In this document: positions 7,792 to 16,797 of the stretch, in pieces
How the letters are laid out: each line of letters opens with the position of its first letter
Numbering within the stretch: the first letter of the stretch is position 1
Source of the DNA: Petrotoga mobilis SJ95
GTDB lineage: Bacteria > Thermotogota > Thermotogae > Petrotogales > Petrotogaceae
Direction: 5' to 3'
Assembly: GCF_000018605.1 (NCBI RefSeq)
Contig: NC_010003.1
Location: forward strand, 1-64,000
DNA length: 64,000 bases
Made by a program: the position numbers and the translations under genes
The notes under the pieces: generated by a model
What the model was told of the DNA's origin: nothing
Seen by the model: the letters and a program-made list of their open reading frames with translations, nothing else
Databases searched by the model: none

Positions 7792-7989
7792 TTATAAGGG
7801 TCTTACATTTGAAGCTTGAGGTCCTTTGTCACCTTCGACAACTTCAAATTCAACTTCTTGATCTTCTTCTAACTTTCTGTAGCCATCCATTTGAACAGCT
7901 GAGAAGTGTACAAATACGTCGTTCCCATCTTCCCCAGTGATGAAGCCATAACCTTTCTTTGAATCAAACCACTTTACTTTACCTTTCAC
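7792..7989 (-). CDS. csp: Cold-shock protein (CspA family)
   Basis: This is a 65-aa single OB-fold RNA/DNA-binding chaperone. The RNP1 and RNP2 motifs are clear: [10 protein letters not shown] and DVFVHFSAV; the protein opens with the family signature [12 protein letters not shown]. The start is GTG 7989, preceded by a strong ribosome site (GGAGGTAAC). The gene has its own promoter at 8052-8080, leaving a leader of roughly 55 nt. Family role: melting of mRNA structure and adaptation to lower temperature. Confidence 0.95.
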   Translation of the reverse strand: MKGKVKWFDSKKGYGFITGEDGNDVFVHFSAVQMDGYRKLEEDQEVEFEVVEGDKGPQASNVRPL

Positions 7990-8051
7990 TTTGTTACCTC
8001 CAAATTTCTACCGCGCCACCCATTGCAGCATACGGAATGTGTTGCAAAAGA

Positions 8052-8080
8052 ATTATAATACAAAACGGACAGGAATGCAA
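8052..8080 (-). promoter_or_regulatory. Promoter of the cold-shock gene
   Basis: On the minus strand TTGCAT and TATAAT are separated by 17 nt, reading toward the cold-shock gene. Confidence 0.7.
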
Positions 8081-8172
8081 GTTAATTTTTTATTAACAGT
8101 ATATGAATTATTAATAAACCCAACCCAAAGATAATTAGGTACAACATTTTAAACAAATGTACAAGAAAAGAC

Positions 8173-8201
8173 TTGACAAGTTAAGAAATAATTGCTAAAT
8201 T
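8173..8201 (+). promoter_or_regulatory. Promoter of efp
   Basis: TTGACA (8173-8178) and TAAATT (8196-8201) are spaced by 17 nt, about 115 nt before efp. The leader between holds AT-rich sequence with an inverted repeat around 8238-8255. Together with the csp promoter this accounts for the 327-nt gap 7990-8316. Confidence 0.65.
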
Positions 8202-8316
8202 TATTCTGTAAAGGAATTCACCTATTTTTAAACATCATTAAATTCTAATAATGATTTTAGGACGTTAGTTTTTATTGCCAATCGGTGATTAACGAAAAAT
8301 GCAAGGAGGAAATTGA

Positions 8317-8874
8317 ATGATCGATGTAGGAGACTTAAGAAAAGGAGATATGATAGTTTATCAAAACGAAATGTACCGTGTAATTGAAGCCAATAAGCAT
8401 TTTATGGGAAGAGGCAGCGGACTGATTAGAACCCGCCTAAAAAGTGTCATAACGGGATTAATAAAAGAGGTTAGTTTTTCTAGTGGTGAGAAGGTTGAAG
8501 AAGCTGATATAAGTTTTAGGAAAGCCCAGTATTTATACAACGATGGCGATCATTATTACTTTATGCTACTCGACACCTATGAACAATATTCTTTGCCTGC
8601 TCAAGAGTTAGAAGATGAAAAATTTTATTTAACCGAAAATTTAGAAGTAGATCTAATCTTTTTTAATGGAAATCCTGTTTCTATTCAACTTCCCACAGTT
8701 GTGGTTCTAACCGTTATTGACACAGAACCTAACTTTAAAGGAAACACAGTGTCGGGTGGTGGCAAACCAGCAACATTAGAAACAGGATTGAAAACCACTG
8801 TCCCTTTTTTTGTGGAAAGAGGCCAAAAAATAAAAGTAGACACTCGCACTGGAGATTACCTAGAAAGGGCATAA
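8317..8874 (+). CDS. efp: Elongation factor P
   Basis: EF-P relieves ribosome stalling at polyproline stretches. The 185-aa chain has the three beta-barrel domains, ending with the family signature [40 protein letters not shown]. In the domain I loop, where many bacteria carry a modified Lys, the sequence is HFMGRGSG, so the tip residue is Arg (R32), as in T. maritima. It has its own promoter and is followed by a strong terminator. The ribosome site is AAGGAGG before ATG 8317. Confidence 0.97.
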   Translation: MIDVGDLRKGDMIVYQNEMYRVIEANKHFMGRGSGLIRTRLKSVITGLIKEVSFSSGEKVEEADISFRKAQYLYNDGDHYYFMLLDTYEQYSLPAQELEDEKFYLTENLEVDLIFFNGNPVSIQLPTVVVLTVIDTEPNFKGNTVSGGGKPATLETGLKTTVPFFVERGQKIKVDTRTGDYLERA

Positions 8875-8888
8875 AAAGTGCATATATT

Positions 8889-8926
8889 AAAGGCTCGATA
8901 TATTTTTATCGAGCCTTTTTATTTTT
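8889..8926. terminator. Terminator between efp and MATE gene
   Basis: The arms AAAGGCTCGATA and TATCGAGCCTTT form a 12-bp stem followed by a T-rich tail on the plus strand. The overlap with the end of the convergent MATE gene suggests shared use. Confidence 0.85.
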
Positions 8927-10352
8927 CTTGGGGTTGGTATTCATGTTTGCCTTCGGATGTATAAGATTCTTCGATTTCTTTTTCTTCATTGTTAATTTGA
9001 ACCTGATTTTTCTGTAGAGTATTCAAAATTTTTGTCTCTCTAATCACAAAAAATAATGTTAACAATGCTGATAAAACATCGGAAACAGGAAATGTGTACC
9101 AAATACCCATTAATCCAAAAAAGTGTGACATTACAAACACCATTGGAATAAATATCAATATTTGTCTTGACATTGATAACAATAATGCAGGACCAGCTCT
9201 ACCAATAGCTTGAAATAAAGATGCTCCAACAACTTGGAAACCTACCACCCATATAAACATCGTGTCTATCCTTAAAGCAGGAATACCTTCACTAATCAAG
9301 GACGGATCTGTTGAAAATATAGAGAGTAGAAAACCTGGAAATAATTGAACTAAAAGGAATGAAACTATGGACCATGTAAGAGCAGCAATTGTTGCCTTTT
9401 TCAAGACTTCCTTTACCCTGTCATATCTTTTGGCACCATAGTTATACGCAGCTATTGGTAAAAAACCTTGTGCAATCCCAAACATAGGCATAAAAAAGAA
9501 CATTAAAAGTCTATTTATTACCCCAAAGATTGCTATATGTAGAGAACTCCCGTACGTCCCTAGCAAATTATTTAAAACTATTGCTAGTAAACTTCCAGCA
9601 ACTTGTCTAACAAAAGCAGAAGAGCCAACCGCTAGTGTTTCAGACATGATATGCCAATCTAATATGAAATTCTTTCTATGAAATTTCAATGCACTTTTAC
9701 CACTCAAAAAGTAATATCCTATATAAACAACGCCAACAAATTGAGAAAGAACAGTAGCAACTGCTGCCCCCTTTACTTCCATATTCAATACAAATATAAA
9801 AATAGGATCAAGAATAATGTTCAATACTCCTGGAACGATCATAGCTATCATAGCATATTTTGCGTTACCTTCTGCTCTCATAACGTTGTGACTTGCCATT
9901 GCAATTGAAAAGAATATTGCTCCATAAAGGATTACACTCATGTAATCCTCTGAGTATGAAAGGATATCAGGTGTGGCCCCGAAGAGATTTAAAATAGGAT
10001 CTAAAAAGATAGTACCAAGAATAGTAAGAGCTATGCTTAAAACGAAGATAGCAGAAAAAATATTCCCTAAAGCGTTTTCTGCCCGCTCAACATCTTTGGC
10101 TCCTAAACTTCGGGATATTAATGTTCCCCCACCGATTCCTATCATTCCACCAAAAGCCATAATGATCATCTGAATTGGAAATGCAACAGATACTCCAGCT
10201 ATTCCAAGTGTACCAACACCTCGGGCAATGTATATAGTATCGACAAAATTGTACAAAGCTTGGACCAACATGGCAACTATTGCTGGTAATGACAGTTCCA
10301 TTAATAGCTTCCCTATCTTCTTGTCTTCAAGCTTATTGGTATTTTCTTCCAA
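8919..10352 (-). CDS. MATE-family efflux transporter
   Basis: This is a multidrug/organic-compound exporter of the MATE family with about 12 membrane helices in two homologous halves (477 aa). The N-terminal motif KIGKLLMELSLPAIVAMLVQALYNFVDTIYIARG is typical. A hydrophilic tail of about 30 residues (KNQVQINNEEKEIEESY) ends the protein. The start is TTG 10352, directly after the stop of the MarR gene with GGAGGTG upstream, so regulator and exporter are translated as one unit. The transported compound cannot be read from sequence. Confidence 0.9.
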   Translation of the reverse strand: MEENTNKLEDKKIGKLLMELSLPAIVAMLVQALYNFVDTIYIARGVGTLGIAGVSVAFPIQMIIMAFGGMIGIGGGTLISRSLGAKDVERAENALGNIFSAIFVLSIALTILGTIFLDPILNLFGATPDILSYSEDYMSVILYGAIFFSIAMASHNVMRAEGNAKYAMIAMIVPGVLNIILDPIFIFVLNMEVKGAAVATVLSQFVGVVYIGYYFLSGKSALKFHRKNFILDWHIMSETLAVGSSAFVRQVAGSLLAIVLNNLLGTYGSSLHIAIFGVINRLLMFFFMPMFGIAQGFLPIAAYNYGAKRYDRVKEVLKKATIAALTWSIVSFLLVQLFPGFLLSIFSTDPSLISEGIPALRIDTMFIWVVGFQVVGASLFQAIGRAGPALLLSMSRQILIFIPMVFVMSHFFGLMGIWYTFPVSDVLSALLTLFFVIRETKILNTLQKNQVQINNEEKEIEESYTSEGKHEYQPQEK

Positions 10353-10817
10353 TTACGACACCTCCTCATGATCTTTAGCTTTGTATTTTAGTATGTTAGT
10401 GAGCATTTTATCCAATATATGTTGAACCATTTCTTTTTCCTCAGTTGAAAGATTGTCTGTTATAATTCTTTCCCAATAATCATTCATCTTAACCATTTCG
10501 TTATAGATTTGGTAAGCTTTATTTGTCAAAAATATTCTATTGATTCGATGATCATTATCATCGATTTTTTTCGTAAGATAACCATTTTTTATAAGCTTCT
10601 TGATTGCTCTTGCGGTAGTTGCTTTATCGAAATTTAGATGCTCGTTTAATTCTTCTTGACTTATTCCATCTCCATTTTTAAGTAAGTACATAAGAAACTG
10701 AAATTGACCTCTTCCAATGTCAAACCTTTGAAGTTCTTTTTTCATCATCGAATTCATGGTTCTGAATAAACATGATATCTTGCTAATAACCGATGGATCT
10801 TGCTCTAAATTAAGCAA
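10353..10817 (-). CDS. MarR-family transcriptional regulator
   Basis: This is a 154-aa winged-helix dimeric regulator. The recognition region is GISQEELNEHLNFDKATTARAIKKLIKNGYLTKKIDDNDHRINRIFLT, with the DxRxxxxxLT wing typical of MarR. It is followed without gap by a MATE exporter, which it probably represses together with itself. Two inverted repeats of the form GTTGCAnnTGCAAC-like lie 126-174 nt upstream and are likely operators. The ligand is unknown. Confidence 0.9.
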   Translation of the reverse strand: MLNLEQDPSVISKISCLFRTMNSMMKKELQRFDIGRGQFQFLMYLLKNGDGISQEELNEHLNFDKATTARAIKKLIKNGYLTKKIDDNDHRINRIFLTNKAYQIYNEMVKMNDYWERIITDNLSTEEKEMVQHILDKMLTNILKYKAKDHEEVS

Positions 10818-10943
10818 CTTTTGATTTTGCCTCCTTTAAAAATCAGCTCTCCACTCTTCTAAGGAAGAGCCCAGTGATCAATTGAAACCTTCAGCCTGAC
10901 CATAAGGGAGAAATGGAAACAAAAATAATTATAGAAAAAAATT

Positions 10944-10991
10944 GTTGCATATACAACCATTTTCCCGTTAAAATTTGGTTGCATGTGCAAC
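10944..10991 (-). promoter_or_regulatory. Twin palindromic operator (MarR type)
   Basis: GTTGCATATACAAC at 10944-10957 and GTTGCATGTGCAAC at 10978-10991 are two copies of one 14-bp palindrome, 34 bp apart. The second has perfect 6-nt arms (GTTGCA/TGCAAC). They sit upstream of the minus-strand marR-MATE unit and just past the end of the next MATE gene. MarR proteins bind palindromes of this size, so control by the adjacent MarR is the simplest reading. Confidence 0.65.
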
Positions 10992-11016
10992 TAATATTTT
11001 CTGGTTTTATATTTTA

Positions 11017-12378
11017 CTACCATGCTTTTTTCTCTTTCCATCTTCCCTTTTGATAAAAATAAAAAAGGATGAAAGATTCTGCGATATCCCCGAACATATA
11101 AGAAAGCCACACCCATGTTAAGGGCTGGTTAAAAATATTAATAGCTACGATTAAAATGCATAATTGTATTCCCCACCTTGAAATAATGCTCGATAAAAGA
11201 AACGGAAAATTGTACCCCGATGCAGAAAAAGCACTTGCAAGGCCATAACCATATCCTAATACAACTAAACCTACTGATCCATACTTTAGAAATTCAGTTC
11301 CATATTTAATCACAATAGCGTCGTTTGTGAAGAGAGAAATCACACTTTCACCAAAACCAAACGCCATTACAATGAAAAATAACATTGCAACTGAACCTAA
11401 TATTCCCGTGATATTTGCAGCTCTTTCAGATCTTTTTATATCTCCGGCTCCTATCGCCTGACCAACCACAGAAGATGCCCCCATAGTAAGACCAAACAAA
11501 GGGACGAAGGCAAATCCAAAAATCCTGCCAGCGATCCCATTTGCTGCGATAGCCTGATTACCAAAAAGTGAGACAAAACCTAATATAACTATATTTGAAA
11601 GATTTCTAAAAAGTATTTCTACACCGTTTGGCATTCCTATAGTTATTAATTTTATATCAATATCTTTATTTAGTCTAAATAAACCTTTTATACGAGGTTT
11701 GACTTCATGAGTTCTGGAAAAAAGAATTAAAAAGCCTATAAGAAAAGCAATGGACTGAGAAACCACGGTTGCAATTGCTGCTCCCAAAACTCCAAAACCC
11801 AAGCCTGGTAAGTTGATAAAAGGTACCGTTTCAAAGATAAAAATAGGATCAAGAAAAAGGTTTAGTATGCTAACAAATATCATTATAATCATTGGTGTTT
11901 TAGCATCCCCCAAACATCTAAAAACAGTGTTTACAGAGTAGGAAGAGAACATTATCGGTAAAAAGAACAATCTTAAATAACCATACTCTAAACCATAATT
12001 CACCACAGTTTCATCTGCAAAAAGAGACATCAATGGTTCCAAAAACACTGCCATGAAGGTTGCAGCTATCAATGCAACCAAAAATTTGAAACTTATAGTT
12101 TGTTCAATTGATCTTGCAGTTTGATTATAATCTTTTTTACCGTATGCTTGAGATACCAATGAGATTGAACTTACACCAATAATCTCATTTAATGAATCCA
12201 CCATCCAAAATATAGTTGAAAAAATCGTCACCCCCGCTATCGCCTCACTGGAAATCATACCTATCCAAAAGATATCAACAAGATCGTAAACCATTTGGGC
12301 TGCCATACCAAACATTGTAGGTAGTGCCATCAACAAAATATGCTTTATTACACTACCTTTTGTTAGATCTTTTTCCAT
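11017..12378 (-). CDS. MATE-family efflux transporter (second)
   Basis: This second MATE exporter (453 aa, about 12 membrane helices) begins KGSVIKHILLMALPTMFGMAAQMVYDLVDIFWIGMIS, the typical first-helix motif, and repeats the pattern in the second half. It belongs to a different subgroup from the one at 8919. A second MarR gene is divergent at 12618 and may control it from the shared 239-nt region. A G-rich repeat (12415-12440) lies 41 nt before its start codon. The substrate is unknown. Confidence 0.88.
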   Translation of the reverse strand: MEKDLTKGSVIKHILLMALPTMFGMAAQMVYDLVDIFWIGMISSEAIAGVTIFSTIFWMVDSLNEIIGVSSISLVSQAYGKKDYNQTARSIEQTISFKFLVALIAATFMAVFLEPLMSLFADETVVNYGLEYGYLRLFFLPIMFSSYSVNTVFRCLGDAKTPMIIMIFVSILNLFLDPIFIFETVPFINLPGLGFGVLGAAIATVVSQSIAFLIGFLILFSRTHEVKPRIKGLFRLNKDIDIKLITIGMPNGVEILFRNLSNIVILGFVSLFGNQAIAANGIAGRIFGFAFVPLFGLTMGASSVVGQAIGAGDIKRSERAANITGILGSVAMLFFIVMAFGFGESVISLFTNDAIVIKYGTEFLKYGSVGLVVLGYGYGLASAFSASGYNFPFLLSSIISRWGIQLCILIVAINIFNQPLTWVWLSYMFGDIAESFILFYFYQKGRWKEKKAW

Positions 12379-12414
12379 ATATTCCTCCCATAAACATTAA
12401 AATAATTTAATTAA

Positions 12415-12440
12415 TAGCGCCCCTCACCCCTTCCCCACCC
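12415..12440 (-). repeat. G-rich repeat with G-quadruplex potential (copy A)
   Basis: On the minus strand four G-runs (GGG, GGGG, GGGG, GGGG) are joined by loops T, AA and TGA and end in CGCTA. This fits the canonical G-quadruplex pattern. The last G-run lies 41 nt upstream of the MATE start, on the coding strand. Confidence 0.75.
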
Positions 12441-12532
12441 TTAAAAATTCTTTTTAAGAACCTTTGATTATTTTACCATTAATGTATAAATAACTCAACT
12501 TTGTAAATTGTCAGATTGATTTTTCAAGAATA

Positions 12533-12541
12533 TGATATACT
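12533..12541 (+). promoter_or_regulatory. Extended -10 element before MarR gene
   Basis: TGATATACT is an extended -10 (TGn-TATACT) about 77 nt before the MarR gene at 12618. No well-spaced -35 is seen. Confidence 0.45.
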
Positions 12542-12617
12542 ATATTAGATATTGCGTTTTGATCATGACTGAATCCAGAAAATTAGAGAAATACTTCATA
12601 ATCTGGGGAGGAATAAA

Positions 12618-13055
12618 ATGGAAAATAACCCTTCAATTCAAATGGAAAAGATGATTAGAGAGATTTGCTCAAAAGTAAAAAGTGAAGGAAGAAAAGTTTT
12701 AAAAGAGTTCAACATTTCTCCGGCTCAGTTTGATGTTTTGCAAACCGTTTATTTCAAAGGTCCTAAAATGCTCAGTGACATCAGTAAAAGATTGGGGGTA
12801 ACAAAAAGCACAACAACTGGACTCATTAGAAGATTGGAAATTGCAGGATATTTGGTTAGGGAAAAATCAAAGAAGGATAAAAGGGTATATGTTGTTCAAA
12901 TTACTCAAGACGGGACTAATATAATAGAAAACGTGATAAAAAACAGGGTAATATTGATGGAAAAAGTATATGAAAAATTGGGAGAAAAAGAAAGAAGTGT
13001 AGAAATATTAAATGAAATCAATAAAATTTTGAATGAAAATCAAGGTGGGATATAA
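12618..13055 (+). CDS. MarR-family transcriptional regulator (second)
   Basis: This is a 145-aa winged-helix regulator with LSDISKRLGVTKSTTTGLIRRLEIAGYLVREKSKKDKRVYVVQIT, the recognition helix and wing of MarR proteins. GGGGAGG precedes ATG 12618. It is divergent from a MATE exporter, and only 2 nt separate it from the PEGA-domain gene downstream. It therefore heads a long plus-strand run of envelope-type genes and could regulate the exporter, the run, or both. The ligand is unknown. Confidence 0.88.
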   Translation: MENNPSIQMEKMIREICSKVKSEGRKVLKEFNISPAQFDVLQTVYFKGPKMLSDISKRLGVTKSTTTGLIRRLEIAGYLVREKSKKDKRVYVVQITQDGTNIIENVIKNRVILMEKVYEKLGEKERSVEILNEINKILNENQGGI

Positions 13056-13057
13056 CA

Positions 13058-14719
13058 GTGTATAGAAGGTTTTTAGTGTTTCTCGTATTAATCTTTACAA
13101 CATTTCTTTTTTCTTACACAATAAATCTAATAGCATTACCTGGTAGTGAAGTTTATTTTGATTCTCAATTTATGGGAACTGTTACAGAAACACCTTTTAC
13201 AATCGAAGTACCTAATGATACGGATGGTTATCTCCATGTAAAAAAACTGGGATACAGCGATTTTATTGTCCGTATAGAGCTTTTAGGAAGCGAATCCCAA
13301 ATTACAGCTGAACAAGTTCCTTTAGCCAAACTTATTTTTGATATCAACGTTGATTCTGCCAATATAAAATACACCTTTTTAAATCAAGATTACAATATAG
13401 CCTTACCCACATCTAATGAAGTTGATATTCCGTACAACGTAGAAAAAATAATTATAGAAAAAGATGGATTTTTTGCAAAAGAACTAAACCTTGAGTTGAA
13501 ACCATTTGATAAGAAAAATTTAAGGGTCTCTCTAATTCCTTCTAATGAAATATTGATTGAATCAAATCCTAACCAAGCAAACGTTTTTGTAGATGGAAAG
13601 TTAATTGGAACAACTCCTATTACCGTAAAAAGAGATAATTTCGATATAATTTTGTTGGAAAAAGAAGGTTATTTAGTTAAAACAATAAAAAATTTGCCTC
13701 AAGATGATAGAATCTTAATTGATTTAGAAAAAGGAATAGAACTCTTTGTTGATAGCGAACCAAAAGATGTGGGGGTATTTTTGGATGGTGAATATGTAGG
13801 AAGTACACCAATGAAAGGTTTATTCCCTACTGGCACATATAATTTAACATTATCTAAATTAGGATACGAATCTAAAGAAATGCTGATTGAATTAACCCAA
13901 AACGGCTTGAACAGATATTATGTTGAATTGAATCCATTTTTAAATACAATAAATTTTCTAAATTCTGAAAATTATGAATTCAATATCGATGGTAAATACG
14001 TAGGGAAAGGAATTGATTCGATTATTTTGGATGATTCACCACATTTTGTTAGAATTGTATCCGGAACAAAAAGTTTAGAATTTCCTATTTATAGAGATTT
14101 TTATGACAAAATGGAAAGTATAGATCTAAATAAACTTAGCACAGTAAATGTTTATGCTATGTCCAATACGAATGTGAGCTTTTTAGGAAAAACTCAAAAG
14201 ACTCCTGCATTCTTTCTTTACAATATGTTAAACAATGCCCAGTTTGTTAACTTAAGGACACTAAATAGAACGTACAGTGTACTTTTGGAACCTTCTGAAA
14301 GTGTGGATATTTATACGAGTAGTGATTTTGGTAATATTTTTATTACTACTAACGTTAAAGATCCCCTTATCTACATTGACGGTCAATATTTGAATTATAA
14401 TGATCGGTTTGGTTACCCTCTTAAATCTGGAGTCTATATGGTAGAGGTTAGAAAGTTTAACGAAATAAAACAACAAAAAGTAACCATAAACCCAGGCGAA
14501 AAAAGTTTCGTACATTTTGAATTTGATTCCGCTGTACCTGTAAAGGTCAATTTTACAGGGGAGAAGTATACCATCAATGGTGAAGAATATACCAACTCTC
14601 AGAAAACTTTCTTTTTACCGTCAGGTCCAACTCTGTTTTCAAATGGAGGCGTATCTGTAGTTCTTTTTGTAAACGAACCTATGTACGTTGATCTAGATAA
14701 ACTTTTTGGAGGGTTATAA
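13058..14719 (+). CDS. Exported PEGA-domain repeat protein
   Basis: A signal peptide (YRRFLVFLVLIFTTFLFSYT) is followed by several PEGA-type beta-sandwich repeats. Recognisable units include GSEVYFDSQFMGTVTETPFTIEVP, NQANVFVDGKLIGTTPITVK and KDVGVFLDGEYVGSTPMKGLFPTGTYNLTLSKLGYES. PEGA domains are found in surface-layer and cell-wall associated proteins. The later part (from about residue 300) keeps the same style but more diverged. The start is GTG 13058. The gene is tightly linked to the SLH/coiled-coil gene (2-nt gap). Likely role: periplasmic or toga-associated structural protein; a precise function cannot be given. Confidence 0.85.
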   Translation: MYRRFLVFLVLIFTTFLFSYTINLIALPGSEVYFDSQFMGTVTETPFTIEVPNDTDGYLHVKKLGYSDFIVRIELLGSESQITAEQVPLAKLIFDINVDSANIKYTFLNQDYNIALPTSNEVDIPYNVEKIIIEKDGFFAKELNLELKPFDKKNLRVSLIPSNEILIESNPNQANVFVDGKLIGTTPITVKRDNFDIILLEKEGYLVKTIKNLPQDDRILIDLEKGIELFVDSEPKDVGVFLDGEYVGSTPMKGLFPTGTYNLTLSKLGYESKEMLIELTQNGLNRYYVELNPFLNTINFLNSENYEFNIDGKYVGKGIDSIILDDSPHFVRIVSGTKSLEFPIYRDFYDKMESIDLNKLSTVNVYAMSNTNVSFLGKTQKTPAFFLYNMLNNAQFVNLRTLNRTYSVLLEPSESVDIYTSSDFGNIFITTNVKDPLIYIDGQYLNYNDRFGYPLKSGVYMVEVRKFNEIKQQKVTINPGEKSFVHFEFDSAVPVKVNFTGEKYTINGEEYTNSQKTFFLPSGPTLFSNGGVSVVLFVNEPMYVDLDKLFGGL

Positions 14720-14721
14720 CG

Positions 14722-16782
14722 ATGGCAAAAAAAATAGTTTTATTTTTACTTTTTACTTTTATTTCATTGAGTTTGTTATCCCAAACCAACATATCAGATT
14801 TACAACCATCCTCGCCAATATATCCTCAAGTGGTGAGAATGGTTGAATCAGGAATCATGTATCTGGACAATCAAGGCCGGTTTAGGGGTTCTCAACAAGT
14901 TTTAAGATATGATTTGGCCGAATTTGGTTCAAACATGCTCGATTATGTAGATGGACTTTATGGTCAAGATCTACAAGAAATAAGTAATAGATTACTTAAG
15001 CTCGAAAATTTAAATACTGAAATAAGACTGTACAATTTAGAAAGTACCGTTTTTGCCCACGATGACCGATTATCTTATTTGGACTCTACTATCCAAAATT
15101 TGGGGAAAAATGTATCGGATATATTAAAAGTAATTGATCCCAGTCAACCAATTAACGAAGACAATATTATCTTCCAAGAGATTTCTCAAGGAGCAATTGA
15201 TATTGCAAAAAAAACTGCACAAGATGAAGTTCAAATGATTGCTGAGTCTTCAATGGCATCTTTAACAATTTTTCAAGAACAACTTCACAATTTTGAACAA
15301 GAGGTAAAGAACTTAAACACCAAATACGATCAAACTATTGAAAGTTTGGAATCTGTATTGCTAACTTCTACACAAGAAAATAGAGAAGAACTAAAAAATT
15401 ATATAGACATGTTGTTAAATCTCGAAATAGACGGATTGAGAACATCTTTGACAAACATCGCTAAAAATGAAGTTTATCTATATAACGACACATTGTCTGC
15501 TACACTGAATAATCTTGATCAAAGAATTTTAAGGTTAGAAAGTGAGATACTTCCATATGAAAACAGTTATAATGAACTGAGTAAAAAGATTAATGAAAAC
15601 GAAGCCAAGCTGAATTTCATTCTCTCAAATGTTTCAACAAGTATTTCATCAGAAACATTAAACGATGAACTATTGTTGGGAATAAGAGCCGATATCGAAG
15701 GGTTGAAAGTAAAAACTAATAATCTCTCAAACGATCTAACTGTATTATATGATCAAGTGTCTTCTAACCAATCTTACATAGAAACTTTCGATGCAAGGCA
15801 TGCCTACTACAACTCTAAAATATTAGATTTGCAAAATAAATATAACACTCTTTCTGGGCAAATAATAATTCAGAACAAAAAATTGGATAACATAATTTTT
15901 GAATTATCAAAGCTTACGCCAACGTCATCAGAGATGGTTGCTCCTCAGTATACTATTGATATCAAAAATCTTCAAGAAAGAGTTTCAAGTTTAGAAAGAA
16001 CTATTGGTGCTTATTATGATCAAATTGGTGAGCTGACTGTATATGCTACGATGTTTGAAGAATTTAATGATAATTTGAATGAACTTTATTTGGCATTAGA
16101 AAAAAATAACGGTGATATTCAAACTTTAAAAGAACAAACAGAAGCGTTAAATGCTCAAATATCGTCTTTAGCAACTTTGACTAATTTAAATAAAGATACA
16201 TTATCACAAATAGGTGATATTACAAAAATAGCTGAAACAGTAGATTATTTGAATGATAACTATCAAGATTTGAACAGAACAAATGCGCAATTACAAAACG
16301 ACTTAATACAAGTAGAGAATAGATTATACAATATTGAAAATACTTTGAACAATTTTCAAATAACTTCTTCTGAGATAGAAGAACTTAAAAATTCTTATAA
16401 TTCTTTACTTGAAAAATACTATGAAATTAAAAGTGAGTCCGAATATTTGAATGATCCTATGATGTTAAAAAACGATCTCAAGGCAGAACTATCTCAGCAG
16501 TTAGCAACGGAGTTAGTTTCCCTCGAAAAAGAATTGAAAAATATCGAAGATGAACTTTCAAGTGTTGAATCAAGAATTTCTAACCTTGAAAAAACCGTTT
16601 TTCTTCACGATGAAAGTATTGCCATGCTTTCACAAAAAACTGATGAGACAGTAGAAAAAATTAATAATTTAGAAAGTTCTGTACAACAGATTGAAAAACC
16701 TAATCAGACTTATATTTCATCAATAATTATAGGACTTGTGGGGGTTTTGGTTGGTGCAGGAATTGTTTTATTATTCCAATAA
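14722..16782 (+). CDS. SLH/coiled-coil envelope anchor protein (Omp-alpha-like, long)
   Basis: The architecture is that of Thermotoga Omp-alpha. A signal peptide is followed by an SLH-like domain (residues about 20-80: SDLQPSSPIYPQVVRMVESGIMY...FRGSQQVLRYDLAEFGSNML), then about 550 residues of heptad-rich coiled coil, and a C-terminal hydrophobic segment (ISSIIIGLVGVLVGAGIVLLFQ). At 686 aa it is about twice the length of the other anchor at 52090. In the model for Omp-alpha, the SLH domain binds the cell wall, the rod spans the periplasm and the end anchors in the toga. Its neighbours (PEGA protein, LptA-like, patatins) support an envelope role. Confidence 0.82.
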   Translation: MAKKIVLFLLFTFISLSLLSQTNISDLQPSSPIYPQVVRMVESGIMYLDNQGRFRGSQQVLRYDLAEFGSNMLDYVDGLYGQDLQEISNRLLKLENLNTEIRLYNLESTVFAHDDRLSYLDSTIQNLGKNVSDILKVIDPSQPINEDNIIFQEISQGAIDIAKKTAQDEVQMIAESSMASLTIFQEQLHNFEQEVKNLNTKYDQTIESLESVLLTSTQENREELKNYIDMLLNLEIDGLRTSLTNIAKNEVYLYNDTLSATLNNLDQRILRLESEILPYENSYNELSKKINENEAKLNFILSNVSTSISSETLNDELLLGIRADIEGLKVKTNNLSNDLTVLYDQVSSNQSYIETFDARHAYYNSKILDLQNKYNTLSGQIIIQNKKLDNIIFELSKLTPTSSEMVAPQYTIDIKNLQERVSSLERTIGAYYDQIGELTVYATMFEEFNDNLNELYLALEKNNGDIQTLKEQTEALNAQISSLATLTNLNKDTLSQIGDITKIAETVDYLNDNYQDLNRTNAQLQNDLIQVENRLYNIENTLNNFQITSSEIEELKNSYNSLLEKYYEIKSESEYLNDPMMLKNDLKAELSQQLATELVSLEKELKNIEDELSSVESRISNLEKTVFLHDESIAMLSQKTDETVEKINNLESSVQQIEKPNQTYISSIIIGLVGVLVGAGIVLLFQ

Positions 16783-16797
16783 TTGCGGGAGGGAACC

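Noticed and set aside
7749-7940. 63-codon plus-strand frame over the cold-shock gene
   Set aside because: Antisense shadow of a clear CspA-family gene.
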